Below are positions 29,213 to 39,070 of a stretch of 64,000 nucleotides of DNA, one piece after another. The stretch's first letter is position 1. The number at the start of each line of letters is the position of its first letter. Origin of the DNA: Alphaproteobacteria bacterium (GTDB lineage: Bacteria; Pseudomonadota; Alphaproteobacteria; Micavibrionales; Micavibrionaceae); assembly GCA_020442385.1 (NCBI GenBank), contig JAGRKE010000020.1, positions 28,695 to 92,694 of the forward strand, in the 5' to 3' direction. Below the pieces are notes generated by a model. That model did no database searches. It was not told the origin of the DNA and saw only the letters and a list, made by a program, of their open reading frames with translations. The position numbers and the translations under genes were made by a program.

Positions 29213-30241
29213 TTAAAAGTGCGACCAGCCGGTATGTTTTATAGGCAGTGTTTCGCCGCTCTCGTCCATGATGCTCACGCCCTGCCCTTGGGTAAATTCA
29301 CCGATCACGATTGCGCCGGGAAAATGCGCAGCATCCTGGGGTGTGCAGGCCAGCAGGAGCTCGTAATCATCGCCGCCGCTCAGCAGCTCTTGCGCGCTGA
29401 CGCGGCCCTCCTCAATCAATTTATAGCCCGATTTTGAAAAGAGACCCGCGCTCATTTGCACTTGCGCCCCGCAGCCAGAGGCGGCGCATATATGCCCCAG
29501 ATCGGCGATCAAGCCATCTGAAATATCAATCGCGGCATGCGCATACGCCTGTATCGGCGCGGATAAATCCAGCCTTGGCGTGGGCTTTAAGTAGGCGCGC
29601 ACGACATTGGCGTTGAAGCAATTATCCAGCTCTCCGCGCAGGGCCTTCAGGCCGATATAGGCATCCCCCACCGGGCCGGTGAGCAGGATGACATCGCCGG
29701 GTTTTGCACCGGCGCGTTTGACCGCGCCGCCCGCGGGCACGATTCCCATCGCGGTGATTGTGATTGAGAGCGCTCCATTGATCGAGGTCGTGTCCCCACC
29801 TGAACAAAAGATGCCGAATTCCTGCTGATCGGCCAGCAGCGCGTCTGTGAAGTTTTTCAGCCACTTGTCACCATCGTCATTCCGACTGAAACGAAGTGGA
29901 GCGGAGGAATCTTTATTTTTAAGATCCCTCGACTGCGCTCGGGATGACGAGGAAAAAAATTTTTCAGGAAAGACCATCGCGAGCTGGTAACAATAGGGCT
30001 GCGCCCCCATGGCGGCGAGATCAGACAGGTTTTGCCGCAGTACTTTATGCGCGATATCGGCAGGGCTGGCCTCCACCAGAAAATGCGTGCCCGCATTGGC
30101 TGTGTCGGTGCTGACCACCAATTGATGGCCGGGCGGTATATCCAAAATTGCTGCATCATCTTTGAGGCCGAGCGCCTCCGCGCGCGTCTCCGTCAACCGC
30201 GCAAAATATTTCTCGATGATCTCGAACTCGCCCTTACTCAT
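29213..30241 (-). CDS. thiL: Thiamine-monophosphate kinase carrying an in-frame repeat insert
   Basis: Phosphorylates thiamine monophosphate to the active cofactor. ThiL motifs: GEFEIIEKYFARL, LKDDAAIL, VSTDTANAGTHF, SGGDTTSINGALSIT and DISDGLIADLGHI. The start at 30241 (342 aa) overlaps the end of thiD; a longer frame to 30511 is antisense-like and lacks family features. Residues about 95-124 are extra compared with the family, fall between the conserved FPEK and the following WLKNF, and are encoded by a palindromic repeat (29876-29948). The reading frame stays open. Confidence 0.9.
   Translation of the reverse strand: MSKGEFEIIEKYFARLTETRAEALGLKDDAAILDIPPGHQLVVSTDTANAGTHFLVEASPADIAHKVLRQNLSDLAAMGAQPYCYQLAMVFPEKFFSSSSRAQSRDLKNKDSSAPLRFSRNDDGDKWLKNFTDALLADQQEFGIFCSGGDTTSINGALSITITAMGIVPAGGAVKRAGAKPGDVILLTGPVGDAYIGLKALRGELDNCFNANVVRAYLKPTPRLDLSAPIQAYAHAAIDISDGLIADLGHICAASGCGAQVQMSAGLFSKSGYKLIEEGRVSAQELLSGGDDYELLLACTPQDAAHFPGAIVIGEFTQGQGVSIMDESGETLPIKHTGWSHF
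29876..29948 (-). repeat. In-frame palindromic repeat element inside thiL
   Basis: 73 bp with matching ends: minus strand GTCATCCCGA at one end and TCGGAATGAC at the other (9 of 10 paired), and inner arms GGGATCTT / AAGATTCC. Sequences of the type CATCCCGAGCGCAGTCGAGGGATC are widespread dispersed repeats in bacterial genomes. Here it translates to SSRAQSRDLKNKDSSAPLRF and a few more residues without a stop. Confidence 0.85.
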
Positions 30242-31037
30242 CGCCTGCCCCGCGTTTGTAAAAATGATTGAGCGGGCCAGCGCCGTGGCCGACATCCAGC
30301 TCATGCGCATGCTGCAACGCGCCTGTGACATAGGCTTTAGCGGCACGCGCGGCCTCAAGCGGGGCAAGACCTTGCGCGAGATAAACCGCCAGAGCGCTCG
30401 CGAGCGTGCAGCCCGTTCCATGCGTATTTTTGGTTTCGATGCGCGGCTGCGAGAGCGCTGTGGTGGCCGCGCCGTCGATAAAAATATCCACCGCCTCCGC
30501 GCCATCCGCATGCCCGCCTTTCAGCAATACGGATTTTACATCCAGTTCTTCCATCAAGGCCGCAGCAAACCCATTCACATCACCATCATAAGGCGGGCCG
30601 AGCAGCACACGCGCTTCGGGCAGATTGGGCGTAATGATTGTAGCCAGCGGCACAAGATATTCTTTAAGCGCGGCAATTGTTTCATCGCTGCACAGGCGGT
30701 CGCCACTGGTTGAAATCATCACCGGGTCGAGGACAATATGCTGCGGTTTATAGCGCTGCAATGCCGCAGCAATTTCGGTGATCGATTGAGGACAGGCGAG
30801 CATGCCGATCTTCACCGCATCAATGCGTATATCTTCAAACACGGCTTTCAGCTGCGCGGCAATGATATCCGGCGGGATGGGATGAACGCCTGCAACCTCT
30901 TTCGTATTTTGCGCGGTCACGGCGGTGATAACAGACAGCCCGTATTCGCCCAGCGCGGCGATGGTTTTCAGGTCGGCCTGAATGCCGGCCCCGCCCCCTG
31001 AATCCGATCCGGCGATGGTGAGAATATTTTTAATCAT
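30234..31037 (-). CDS. thiD: Hydroxymethylpyrimidine/phosphomethylpyrimidine kinase
   Basis: Two-step kinase producing HMP-pyrophosphate for thiamine synthesis. The start TIAGSDSGGGAGIQADLKT and the late GTGCTLASALAVYLA (anion hole and catalytic Asp region) are diagnostic of the ribokinase-like ThiD family. 267 aa. It overlaps thiE upstream by 4 bp and thiL downstream by 8 bp, forming a thiE-thiD-thiL operon. Confidence 0.93.
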   Translation of the reverse strand: MIKNILTIAGSDSGGGAGIQADLKTIAALGEYGLSVITAVTAQNTKEVAGVHPIPPDIIAAQLKAVFEDIRIDAVKIGMLACPQSITEIAAALQRYKPQHIVLDPVMISTSGDRLCSDETIAALKEYLVPLATIITPNLPEARVLLGPPYDGDVNGFAAALMEELDVKSVLLKGGHADGAEAVDIFIDGAATTALSQPRIETKNTHGTGCTLASALAVYLAQGLAPLEAARAAKAYVTGALQHAHELDVGHGAGPLNHFYKRGAGDE

Positions 31038-31681
31038 GCAGCCTGCTTTTCTTTATGGCGACGGGCAATGTCTGCGAAGGCGCGCGCGGCCTGTTCGGGG
31101 TCATCCGCCGCGCCAATACCGCGCATTATTGCAACGCCCGCCGCGCCCGTTTCAAACACGTACGGGGCACTCTCAGGCGTGATGCCACCAATGCCCACAA
31201 CAGGCACGGATGATTTTTGGACAAAATCGGCCAAACGATTGATTCCCATGACAGGTTTACCCTTGTCTGTCAGGGTCGGATAGACCGGGCCGGTGCCGCA
31301 ATAGGCGATAATTTCAGGATTGATGGCCGCAAAATGCGCATCCGTGAAGGCTGTAATGCCGATGATTTTACCAGGCTCTAAAATTGCGCGGGCCTGCTGC
31401 GCACTCATATCCCCTTGTCCAATATGAACCCCATCCGCATCGATCTGCGCGGCCAGTTCAACATGGTCGTTGATCAGGCATGGAATATTGGCGGCGCGGC
31501 ACATATCTAAAACGGCGCGCGCTTCTTCCAGACACTGTTCAGAGGATTGGTCTTTATTGCGATACTGAACCAAGGCCACGCCGCCGCGCAGCGCCGCGCG
31601 CACAACATCAACCACATCACGCCCGCCGCACGCCGACGGATCAGCAACGAAGTAAACAGATAAATCGGGTTTTATTTTCAT
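31034..31681 (-). CDS. thiE: Thiamine-phosphate synthase
   Basis: Couples HMP-pyrophosphate with the thiazole phosphate. Motifs LVQYRNKDQ, LINDHVELAAQIDADGVHIG, GTGPVYPTLTDKG and GIGGITPESAP. The ATG at 31681 gives 215 aa; an upstream in-frame start at 31726 would run into the ctlX-like promoter. First gene of thiE-thiD-thiL. No thiamine riboswitch is evident in the short upstream region. Confidence 0.93.
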   Translation of the reverse strand: MKIKPDLSVYFVADPSACGGRDVVDVVRAALRGGVALVQYRNKDQSSEQCLEEARAVLDMCRAANIPCLINDHVELAAQIDADGVHIGQGDMSAQQARAILEPGKIIGITAFTDAHFAAINPEIIAYCGTGPVYPTLTDKGKPVMGINRLADFVQKSSVPVVGIGGITPESAPYVFETGAAGVAIMRGIGAADDPEQAARAFADIARRHKEKQAA

Positions 31682-31686
31682 ATTAA

Positions 31687-31716
31687 TTGACAATTGCGAT
31701 TTAACAGTGATAAAAA
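31687..31716 (+). promoter_or_regulatory. Promoter of the ctlX-like gene
   Basis: Consensus TTGACA (31687-31692), 18-bp spacer and TAAAAA (31711-31716), about 40 bp before the chosen ATG. Confidence 0.5.
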
Positions 31717-31754
31717 GCGTTTCCAAAGAAACATTAAATTCAAAGAGGCCGAAA

Positions 31755-32723
31755 ATGGTACATAAAGCACTGGGGCATATTATTCCAACAAACTCAACAA
31801 ATCACGTATTATTGATTCGACCTCATTACTTCTTTTCTAATCCACAAACTGCAACCACAAACTCTTTTCAGCAAACGTTTGGCAAAGCCTCCAACGCCAA
31901 AAAAATCCATGAAGAAGCCATGCTGGAATTCGATAATATAGTCAAAACCCTAAACGACAATGGGATTACAGTAAGTGTTATTAATGGACCAGAAGGCTCT
32001 CCTGATGCTGTGTTTCCTAATAATGTTTTTTCTACTCACAGCGAAGGGATTACTGTCTTATATCCGATGAACGCAGAGAATAGACAGGCTGAACTAACCG
32101 AAACACTTAAAAACTATCTGCAACATAACTACCAGACCGTTAAAAATTACCGCGCAGAACGAGACAAAGGTGAAAGACTTGAAGGTACAGGAAGTCTGGT
32201 TCTTGATCGTCTAAATAAAGTTGCTTATGCGGTTTTGTCACCGAGAACAACACCAAAGATGCTGGAAAAATGGGGGAATGAAATGGACTACAGTATCGTC
32301 CCCTTTCACGCGCTAGACGATGCAGGCGAAGATATTTATCACACCAATGTTGTTATGTTCGTTGGAACAAAGGTTGCCGCAGTTTGCTTTGATGCCATAC
32401 CAAACGCGGACGAAAAAGCAATGGTCCGTAAAAATCTCGAAGAAAACGGCATTGAGGTCGTTGACCTTACCCAAGACCAACTCAATAACTTCTGTGGCAA
32501 CGCGATAGAGATTCAAACCAACGAAAAAGAGGGTGTTTTATTAATGTCCGACACGGCTTACGAGGCTCTGTCACAGGAACAAAAGAACATATTTGAGAGT
32601 TACTACAGCAAAATAATTCACGTCGATATAAACACGATCGAAAGACATGGCGGCGGTTCAGCCCGATGCATGGTTGCCGAAATTTACGGCGATAGACCCA
32701 AAATACAGGAAAAAGCGCTTTAA
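31755..32723 (+). CDS. CtlX-like amidinotransferase/arginine-deiminase fold hydrolase
   Basis: 322-aa guanidino-group-modifying enzyme superfamily member close to the citrulline-utilisation hydrolase CtlX group. Motifs in order: DAVFPNNVF (84-92), EGTGSLVLDR with Glu143, YHTNVVMFVG with His196, and GGGSARCMVAEI with nucleophile Cys305. The pattern fits an active hydrolase; the substrate (citrulline, arginine or a dimethylated form) is not determined. ATG 31755 has AGAGG seven bases upstream; GTG 31707 is a weaker alternative. AT-richer than flanking thiE and sucA; its stop interlocks with the sucA stop in TTTAAA. Confidence 0.8.
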   Translation: MVHKALGHIIPTNSTNHVLLIRPHYFFSNPQTATTNSFQQTFGKASNAKKIHEEAMLEFDNIVKTLNDNGITVSVINGPEGSPDAVFPNNVFSTHSEGITVLYPMNAENRQAELTETLKNYLQHNYQTVKNYRAERDKGERLEGTGSLVLDRLNKVAYAVLSPRTTPKMLEKWGNEMDYSIVPFHALDDAGEDIYHTNVVMFVGTKVAAVCFDAIPNADEKAMVRKNLEENGIEVVDLTQDQLNNFCGNAIEIQTNEKEGVLLMSDTAYEALSQEQKNIFESYYSKIIHVDINTIERHGGGSARCMVAEIYGDRPKIQEKAL

Positions 32724-35620
32724 ACGCTCAGCGCCTCATCGACCAGTTTGGCTTGTTCGGCCTGGTGGCGGGAGAGCAGACCCGTCGCCGGAGCCGCGGC
32801 CGCCGCGCGGCCAACATAGCGTGCCCGGCTCGACTTGGTTTTCACCTGCCCCAGAACCTCTTCAATCAGCGGATCAACAAAGGTCCATGCGCCCTGATTT
32901 TTCGGCTCTTCCTGACACCAGATCACTTCTGCGTTTTTAAATTGCGCCAGTTCTTTTGCAAGCTCTTCTGTCGCGAAGGGGTAGAGCTGCTCCAGACGCA
33001 GGATATAAATATCCTCGATGCCGCGGTCGCGGCGTTCTTGCAGCAGGTCGTAATAGACCTTACCCGTACACAGCACCACGCGCTTGATCTTGTCCGGCTT
33101 GGCCAGAAGCGTTTGATGATCGTCATCCCACAAGAAGCGGTGGAAAGTGCTATCGCCCATGAAGTCCTCAATCTTTGAGGTGGCCAGTTTATGGCGCAGC
33201 AAAGATTTCGGCGTCATCATAATCAGAGGCTTGCGGAAATCGCGCACCATCTGACGGCGCAGAATGTGGAAGTAGTTGGCCGGGGTGGTACAGTTCGCCA
33301 CCTGCCAGTTATCTTCGGCGCAGGCCTGCAAGAAGCGCTCAAAGCGCGCGGAGGAGTGCTCCGGCCCCTGCCCCTCATAGCCGTGCGGCAAGAGCATCAC
33401 GAGGCCCGACATGCGCAGCCACTTGATCTCACCCGATGAAATGAACTGGTCGATCAGCACCTGCGCGCCATTCACGAAATCCCCGAACTGCGCTTCCCAG
33501 AGGGTCAGCGTTTTCGGATCGGCCAGTGAATAGCCGTATTCAAAACCGAGCACGGCGGCTTCGGATAGCGGGCTGTCATGCGCCTCAAAATTGTTGTCAT
33601 CCCCGGTCAATGTATCGAGCGGGATATATTTATTTTCATTTTCCTGATCGTACCAAATCGCATGACGGTGCGAGAACGTACCCCGCCCGACATCTTGCCC
33701 GGACAAGCGCACAGAGAATTTTTCCTGCAGCAAAGAACCGAAGGCGAGCGCCTCCCCGGTGGCCCAGTCGAAACCTTCGCCGCCGTCGAACATTGCTTTT
33801 TTCGTATCCAAAACGCGCTGGAGCTTTTTATTCACGGTGAAACCATCGGGCACGGTTGTAAGCGTCTGAGCCAGTTGTTTCATTTCACCATCTGTGATGG
33901 CGGTCTTACCCCGGCGCGGGCCCGCTTCGGCGGTTTTCAGACCCGACCACGCACCCTCAAGCATATCGGCGCTGTTGGCCTTAAAGCTGCTGGCGGCCTC
34001 GAAAGCCTCTTCGAGAATGTCGTTGAATTTTTGTACAATCGCATCGTCATCCGCTTGCGTGATCACACCTTCCGCGATCAGCTGCTTGGCATATTTGCTG
34101 CGCGCGGTTTCTTGGCCTGCGATTTTTTTGTACATCAGCGGCTGCGTGAAGGCAGGCTCATCGCCCTCATTGTGGCCGAAGCGGCGGTAACAGAACATAT
34201 CAATCACCACATCACGCTGGAACGTCTGACGAAATTCGGTCGCGATGCGCGCCACATGCACTACGGCCTCCGGATCATCGCCATTCACGTGCAAAATAGG
34301 CGCGGAGAGCATTTTCGCCACATCCGTACAATACGGGCCGGAGCGGGAAAATTTCGGCATGGTGGTAAAGCCGATCTGGTTGTTGATCACGATATGGATC
34401 GTGCCGCCAACGCGGTAGCCCGGCAGTTCGGAAATCATCAGTGTTTCTGCGGTAATGCCCTGCCCGGCGAAAGCCGCATCCCCGTGAAGCAAAAGCGGCA
34501 ACACGGCTTTGGATTGAATATCTTTACGCTGGCGCTGTTTCGCGCGCACCTTGCCGATTACAACCGGGTTCACAAATTCCAGGTGCGAGGGGTTGGCGGT
34601 CAGTGAGAGGTGAATTTCATTGCCATCAAAATCACGATCAGACGAAGTTCCAAGGTGGTATTTCACATCGCCAGAACCCAGCACATCATCAGGCGTGGTC
34701 GAGATGCCTTGAAATTCGGCGAAAATCGCGCTGAAGGCTTTGCCCATCACATTGGCAAGCACGTTCAAGCGGCCACGGTGCGCCATACCAATGACGATTT
34801 CCTCAAGACCTTCTTGTCCGCCGCGCTTCATGATTTGTTCGATCAGCGGGATTAATGCCTCACCACCATCAACGCCAAAGCGCTTCGTACCTGGATATTT
34901 TTTGTGCAGGAATTGCTCAAACGCTTCACCGGCGGTGATGCGCTCAAGAATGGCTTTCTTGCCTTCAACGGAGAAATCGGTTTTGTTGCGCGGCGCTTCA
35001 ATGCGTTCTTGAATCCAGGCTTTTTCGTCCGGGTCGGTCACGTGCAGATATTCAACACCTATTGTGCCGCAATAGGTTTGCTCCAGCGCGGTAACAATTT
35101 CATCGAGCGTTCCATGCTCCATCCCCAGCACGCCGCCAATATAAATTTTGCGGCCCTTATCGGCATCGGTGAAGCCGTAATGAGCGGGATCAAGCTCGGG
35201 GTGGTAGGTCTGTTCCTTCATGCCCAGCGGATCAAGATCAGCCATCAAATGACCGCGCGCGCGGAAAGCGCGGATCAGCATCAGGGCCTGAATAGAATCT
35301 TTTGTGGCTTGCCGCACATCAACGGCATCAAGGGTGTCGGCTTTATCGGTTTTCTTGGCCGCACCGGGAAAATTTTCAACATTGCTCTCTTGCGGGGTTT
35401 TGCCAAAAGCGCGGGAGGATTTGCGGTTTTCATCCGGCGTCCAGCTTGCGCCGCTCAGCTCCTTAAGCAACGAAACTTCATCGTCATTCAAGTCTTTGAA
35501 AAAGGCTTGCCAGCTTGGGTCTACGGACGAGGCGTTGCGCAAAAATTCGCCGTATAGATGCGCAATATATTCCGCATTCGCGCTGTCGAATAATGTAAAA
35601 TTTTGTTTTTCTTGTGCCAT
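32720..35620 (-). CDS. sucA: 2-oxoglutarate dehydrogenase E1
   Basis: Thiamine-diphosphate-dependent decarboxylase of the TCA cycle. 966 aa, standard for OGDH. Visible: N-terminal NAEYIAHLYGEFLRNASSVDPSWQAFF-type start, GMAHRGRLNVLANVMGKAF, LLLHGDAAFAGQGIT, RRFGHNEGDEPAFTQPLMY, and the transketolase-like second half ending RYVGRAAAAAPATG. The last codons overlap the stop of the convergent ctlX-like gene by 3 bp. Confidence 0.97.
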   Translation of the reverse strand: MAQEKQNFTLFDSANAEYIAHLYGEFLRNASSVDPSWQAFFKDLNDDEVSLLKELSGASWTPDENRKSSRAFGKTPQESNVENFPGAAKKTDKADTLDAVDVRQATKDSIQALMLIRAFRARGHLMADLDPLGMKEQTYHPELDPAHYGFTDADKGRKIYIGGVLGMEHGTLDEIVTALEQTYCGTIGVEYLHVTDPDEKAWIQERIEAPRNKTDFSVEGKKAILERITAGEAFEQFLHKKYPGTKRFGVDGGEALIPLIEQIMKRGGQEGLEEIVIGMAHRGRLNVLANVMGKAFSAIFAEFQGISTTPDDVLGSGDVKYHLGTSSDRDFDGNEIHLSLTANPSHLEFVNPVVIGKVRAKQRQRKDIQSKAVLPLLLHGDAAFAGQGITAETLMISELPGYRVGGTIHIVINNQIGFTTMPKFSRSGPYCTDVAKMLSAPILHVNGDDPEAVVHVARIATEFRQTFQRDVVIDMFCYRRFGHNEGDEPAFTQPLMYKKIAGQETARSKYAKQLIAEGVITQADDDAIVQKFNDILEEAFEAASSFKANSADMLEGAWSGLKTAEAGPRRGKTAITDGEMKQLAQTLTTVPDGFTVNKKLQRVLDTKKAMFDGGEGFDWATGEALAFGSLLQEKFSVRLSGQDVGRGTFSHRHAIWYDQENENKYIPLDTLTGDDNNFEAHDSPLSEAAVLGFEYGYSLADPKTLTLWEAQFGDFVNGAQVLIDQFISSGEIKWLRMSGLVMLLPHGYEGQGPEHSSARFERFLQACAEDNWQVANCTTPANYFHILRRQMVRDFRKPLIMMTPKSLLRHKLATSKIEDFMGDSTFHRFLWDDDHQTLLAKPDKIKRVVLCTGKVYYDLLQERRDRGIEDIYILRLEQLYPFATEELAKELAQFKNAEVIWCQEEPKNQGAWTFVDPLIEEVLGQVKTKSSRARYVGRAAAAAPATGLLSRHQAEQAKLVDEALSV

Positions 35621-35862
35621 TTGCTTGCAAGGCCCGTCAGCCCGCTCCTCTTATGGTATTTTTAGTCGCTTACGATGTAGTCGCTTGGCCGCGAAAGGTC
35701 AAGTCAGATTGACCACAATACAACGAAGTTCCGGGGGCTGAAAGGCTTAATATCCATGTAGGACATAGGGGCAGGAAAAGAGAGCCGGAGCATAAGCAAT
35801 CTTAAGCGTCGCTTCTTCGCTCCGGCCGAGAGGGGTTAGGGTGGGGTTAAAACTTTAAAAAT

Positions 35863-35985
35863 CTAAAACGGCATGTAGGTATCGATGTAATACCAAAGGT
35901 CATTTGGAATCTCCGCGTTGATCGCATCTGCTGCGGAAATCACCACCAAAGCCGACATTACGCCTAATACAAACTTACTCATCAT
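35863..35985 (-). CDS. Very small secreted peptide
   Basis: 40 residues beginning MMSKFVLGVMSALVVISAADA, i.e. a complete signal peptide followed by a mature part of about 20 residues ending WYYIDTYMPF. GGGAG is five bases before ATG 35985 and eight before ATG 35982. It lies alone between sucD and sucA, beyond the sucD terminator. The signal peptide plus ribosome site make translation likely; function unknown. Confidence 0.5.
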   Translation of the reverse strand: MMSKFVLGVMSALVVISAADAINAEIPNDLWYYIDTYMPF

Positions 35986-36117
35986 ACATACTCCCTTTAT
36001 TACACTTTTGGTCACTGGTTCGTTTTTACCTATGGGGCTACCCATGGGTTTATAGATGCAAGCGGCATGCCAATTATTTTCATAACAAATACAGCGGGTT
36101 GAGGGTTCGCAGGCATT

Positions 36118-36144
36118 AAAAAAGGCGGAAATTTCCGCCTTTTT
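36118..36144. terminator. Bidirectional intrinsic terminator after sucD
   Basis: Perfect palindrome AAAAGGCGGAAA/TTTCCGCCTTTT (36120-36143) with T runs on both sides, 25 bp after the sucD stop. It separates sucCD-sodC transcription from sucA, so sucA needs its own promoter. Confidence 0.85.
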
Positions 36145-36169
36145 GAGAGATTTATGAGGAAATTATTTC

Positions 36170-37045
36170 CTAAGCGGCCATCGCCTTTACGACCGCCTCA
36201 CCAAGACCCGCAGGGCTTTCGGAAACGACGAACCCGGCAGAGCGCAGAGCTTCCATCTTCGCCGGAGCGGTATCATCCGCGCCGGAAATCAACGCGCCCG
36301 CATGGCCCATACGCTTGCCCGGAGGAGCCGTCGCGCCGGCAATAAAGCCCGCGATCGGCTTTTTGGTCTTCAGGTCTTTATAGAACTGCGCCGCTTCGAT
36401 CTCGGCCGTGCCGCCGATCTCACCGATCATCAGGATCGCTTCGGTTTCGGGATCGTCCATGAACATCTCGATACAATCAATGAAGTTCGTGCCGTTCACC
36501 GGGTCGCCGCCAATACCGATGCAGGTTGATTGGCCAAGGCCGACCGCGCCGGTCTGCGCTACCGCTTCGTATGTGAGCGTGCCGGAGCGTGATACGATTC
36601 CGACCTTGCCGCGCGTGTGGATGTGGCCGGGCATAATGCCGATCTTGCACTCACCGGGCGTAATCACGCCGGGGCAGTTTGGCCCGATCAGGCGGGATTT
36701 GGATTTTTGCAGCTTGGATTTCACCTTCACCATATCCAGAACGGGAATGCCTTCGGTGATACAGATGATCAGCTCAATCTCGGCATCAATCGCCTCAACA
36801 ATCGCCGCCGCCGCATATGGTGGAGGCACGTAAATCACAGAGGCGTTGCAGTCCGTTTTGTCCTTGGCTTCGGCCACCGTATCGAAGACAGGAAGACCCA
36901 GATGCTCTTGCCCGCCTTTCTTAGGTGTCACACCGCCAACCATTTTCGTACCGTAAGCAATTGCCTGCTCGCTGTGGAACGTGCCTTGCGCGCCGGTAAA
37001 GCCCTGACAAATCACCTTTGTGTCTTTATTTACGAGTACTGACAT
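36170..37045 (-). CDS. sucD: Succinyl-CoA synthetase alpha subunit
   Basis: Forms succinate, CoA and nucleoside triphosphate with SucC. CoA-binding [15 protein letters not shown] near the N terminus and the phosphorylated His248 in [13 protein letters not shown]. 291 aa. In this genome sodC lies between sucC and sucD, although the two subunit genes are normally adjacent and coupled. Confidence 0.97.
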   Translation of the reverse strand: MSVLVNKDTKVICQGFTGAQGTFHSEQAIAYGTKMVGGVTPKKGGQEHLGLPVFDTVAEAKDKTDCNASVIYVPPPYAAAAIVEAIDAEIELIICITEGIPVLDMVKVKSKLQKSKSRLIGPNCPGVITPGECKIGIMPGHIHTRGKVGIVSRSGTLTYEAVAQTGAVGLGQSTCIGIGGDPVNGTNFIDCIEMFMDDPETEAILMIGEIGGTAEIEAAQFYKDLKTKKPIAGFIAGATAPPGKRMGHAGALISGADDTAPAKMEALRSAGFVVSESPAGLGEAVVKAMAA

Positions 37046-37071
37046 TTTCTTTTCCTTTATCGTCTAAAATT

Positions 37072-37641
37072 TTAGTAATCGAGCTTCACCACAACGCCGC
37101 ACGCAATCCGCGCGCCCGCGCCGCCGATCGGCTGAGTTTTGTGATCATCGGGATTTTCATGAATCATAAGCGCGCTGCCGTCTTCATCAAGCAATGTCGC
37201 CTTGCCATCCCCCATAATATCGAGCTGCGGGATGAACAGCTCCAGCTTCGCCGTACCGTCCGCCGCCACGATCAAATTCGGCAAATCACCGTAATCAGGG
37301 CCGTTGGGGTTTAGATAGCCATGCTCTTTTTCCGTCGGGTTAATGTGCCCAGACGCGCTTTTGAAATGATCGTTATGATCGCATGTTCCCACACTGTGCA
37401 TATGCAGGCCGTGTTTTCCGGGCGGCAGGTTGCGCACGCTGATCTCCGCGAGAACGCCGAGCGGTCCTTGATAAAAGGACGCGCCGCCAACGGGCTCGCC
37501 ATCGGCGCCTAAAATCTCCGCCGTGGCTTGCGGCGCCAGCGGTTGCGGCTTCATAAGCGTATCGGGCAGCGTTTGTTCTTCGGCCTGCGCGAAGCCGCCA
37601 ACCATCAAAAGCGCCGCTGTGATTAGAAACGTCTTTTTCAT
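37072..37641 (-). CDS. sodC: Periplasmic Cu/Zn superoxide dismutase
   Basis: Secreted superoxide dismutase: signal peptide cleaved after FAQA near residue 20, copper ligands in GLHMHSVGTCD, zinc-loop histidines in GHINPTEKEHGYLNP, and the late GGAGARIACGVV with the conserved Arg and disulfide Cys. 189 aa from ATG 37641, which overlaps the end region of sucC (TAAGATG). It appears to be transcribed as part of sucC-sodC-sucD. Confidence 0.93.
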   Translation of the reverse strand: MKKTFLITAALLMVGGFAQAEEQTLPDTLMKPQPLAPQATAEILGADGEPVGGASFYQGPLGVLAEISVRNLPPGKHGLHMHSVGTCDHNDHFKSASGHINPTEKEHGYLNPNGPDYGDLPNLIVAADGTAKLELFIPQLDIMGDGKATLLDEDGSALMIHENPDDHKTQPIGGAGARIACGVVVKLDY

Positions 37642-37642
37642 C

Positions 37643-38851
37643 TTATGCAGCCTCCGCCTGTTTGGTTGCCTGAACAACTTTTTGCGCCGCATCGTCAAGA
37701 TTGTCGGCTGCGATAATCGGCAAGCCGGAAGCCGCCATCAGCTCTTTACCCTTCTCAACGTTCGTGCCCTCAAGACGCACAACCAGAGGCACGCTCAGAT
37801 CGACCTCTTTGGCCGCCGCGATCACGCCCTGCGCAATCACATCACATTTCATGATGCCGCCGAAGATATTCACCAGAATGCCTTTTACGTTCGGGTCAGA
37901 CAGAATGATCTTAAAGGCCACGGTCACGCGCTCCGCCGTTGCGCCGCCGCCAACATCCAGGAAGTTCGCAGGCTCGCCGCCATACAGCTTGATGATATCC
38001 ATCGTCGCCATCGCAAGGCCCGCACCATTCACCATACAGCCAATGTTGCCGTCGAGGCGCACATAAGACAGCTCGTTATCCTTGGCGATTTTCTCGTTGG
38101 CGTCTTCTTCCGTTTCATCGCGCAGTTCGGCCACATCCGGGTGACGGAACAGCGCATTTTCATCGAAATTCATCTTCGCATCCAGCGCCATCACTTCATC
38201 ACCGACGGTGATCAGCGGGTTGATCTCAACAATGGTTGCATCCAGATCGACATACACTTTGTAGAGATTCTTAAAGAAAGTGATCGCATTGGCCTTGGTC
38301 GCGCCTTCGAATTTCAGACCGTCCGCAATTTTACCCGCATCCGCATCGGTGATGCCTGCATCCGGGTCAATCGCCACTTTTGTGATCGCGTCGGGGTTTT
38401 CATGGGCCACCTCTTCGATGTCCATGCCGCCCTCGGTCGAGACCATGAAGGTGACCTTTGCACTCGCGCGGTCCAAAACCACAGAGCAGTAATATTCCTG
38501 ATCGATATCCACACCGTCTGTGACATACAGGCGCTGCACTTCTTTGCCTTCCGGCCCGGTTTGTTTGGTGACCAGAACTTTGTTCATCATCGCCTCAGCC
38601 GCCGCGCGCACATCGTCAATGGTTTTACAAAGACGAACACCGCCCTTGCCTTCTGGGTTGTCTTTAAAATGGCCCGCGCCGCGCCCGCCGGCGTGGATTT
38701 GCGCCTTAACAACGAACAGCGTCGTGCCGCTGGCCGCCAGCTGTTCCGCGGCTTTGACCGCTTCATCCACGCTCATGGCCGGAATGCCAGCCGGAACGGC
38801 TACATCGTATTTTTTCAGTAAATCTTTTGCCTGATATTCATGAATATTCAT
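37643..38851 (-). CDS. sucC: Succinyl-CoA synthetase beta subunit
   Basis: ATP-grasp subunit that binds nucleotide and succinate. Starts [20 protein letters not shown], with [15 protein letters not shown], and [18 protein letters not shown] then [14 protein letters not shown] typical of SucC. ATG 38851 gives 402 aa; a longer frame to 38932 lacks family residues. First gene of the sucC-sodC-sucD unit. Confidence 0.96.
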   Translation of the reverse strand: MNIHEYQAKDLLKKYDVAVPAGIPAMSVDEAVKAAEQLAASGTTLFVVKAQIHAGGRGAGHFKDNPEGKGGVRLCKTIDDVRAAAEAMMNKVLVTKQTGPEGKEVQRLYVTDGVDIDQEYYCSVVLDRASAKVTFMVSTEGGMDIEEVAHENPDAITKVAIDPDAGITDADAGKIADGLKFEGATKANAITFFKNLYKVYVDLDATIVEINPLITVGDEVMALDAKMNFDENALFRHPDVAELRDETEEDANEKIAKDNELSYVRLDGNIGCMVNGAGLAMATMDIIKLYGGEPANFLDVGGGATAERVTVAFKIILSDPNVKGILVNIFGGIMKCDVIAQGVIAAAKEVDLSVPLVVRLEGTNVEKGKELMAASGLPIIAADNLDDAAQKVVQATKQAEAA

Positions 38852-39070
38852 GGGATAGTGCTCTCCATTTTCGTATTTGGGCCGACGGCCCCTGAATCTT
38901 GTCCTTAATGGTTTAGCATTCTTTTGCCGCAATGCAAGAGCGCATACGTGAAAACTCTTAATCGCTCGTTAATACTTTATAAAGTTTTATGTAATAGACT
39001 TTGCGTAACTACAAAAAGAATAAATGACGCGAAAACGCGCAGATTATAAAGGTTACAGAGGGCAAAGGGC

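Noticed and set aside
30242..30511. Longer thiL frame with about 90 extra N-terminal residues.
   Set aside because: The extension is Arg-rich antisense-type sequence overlapping thiD; the ThiL family start fits ATG 30241.
31682..31754. TPP riboswitch before thiE.
   Set aside because: The region is short, AT-rich and shared with a divergent promoter; no conserved THI-box bases visible.
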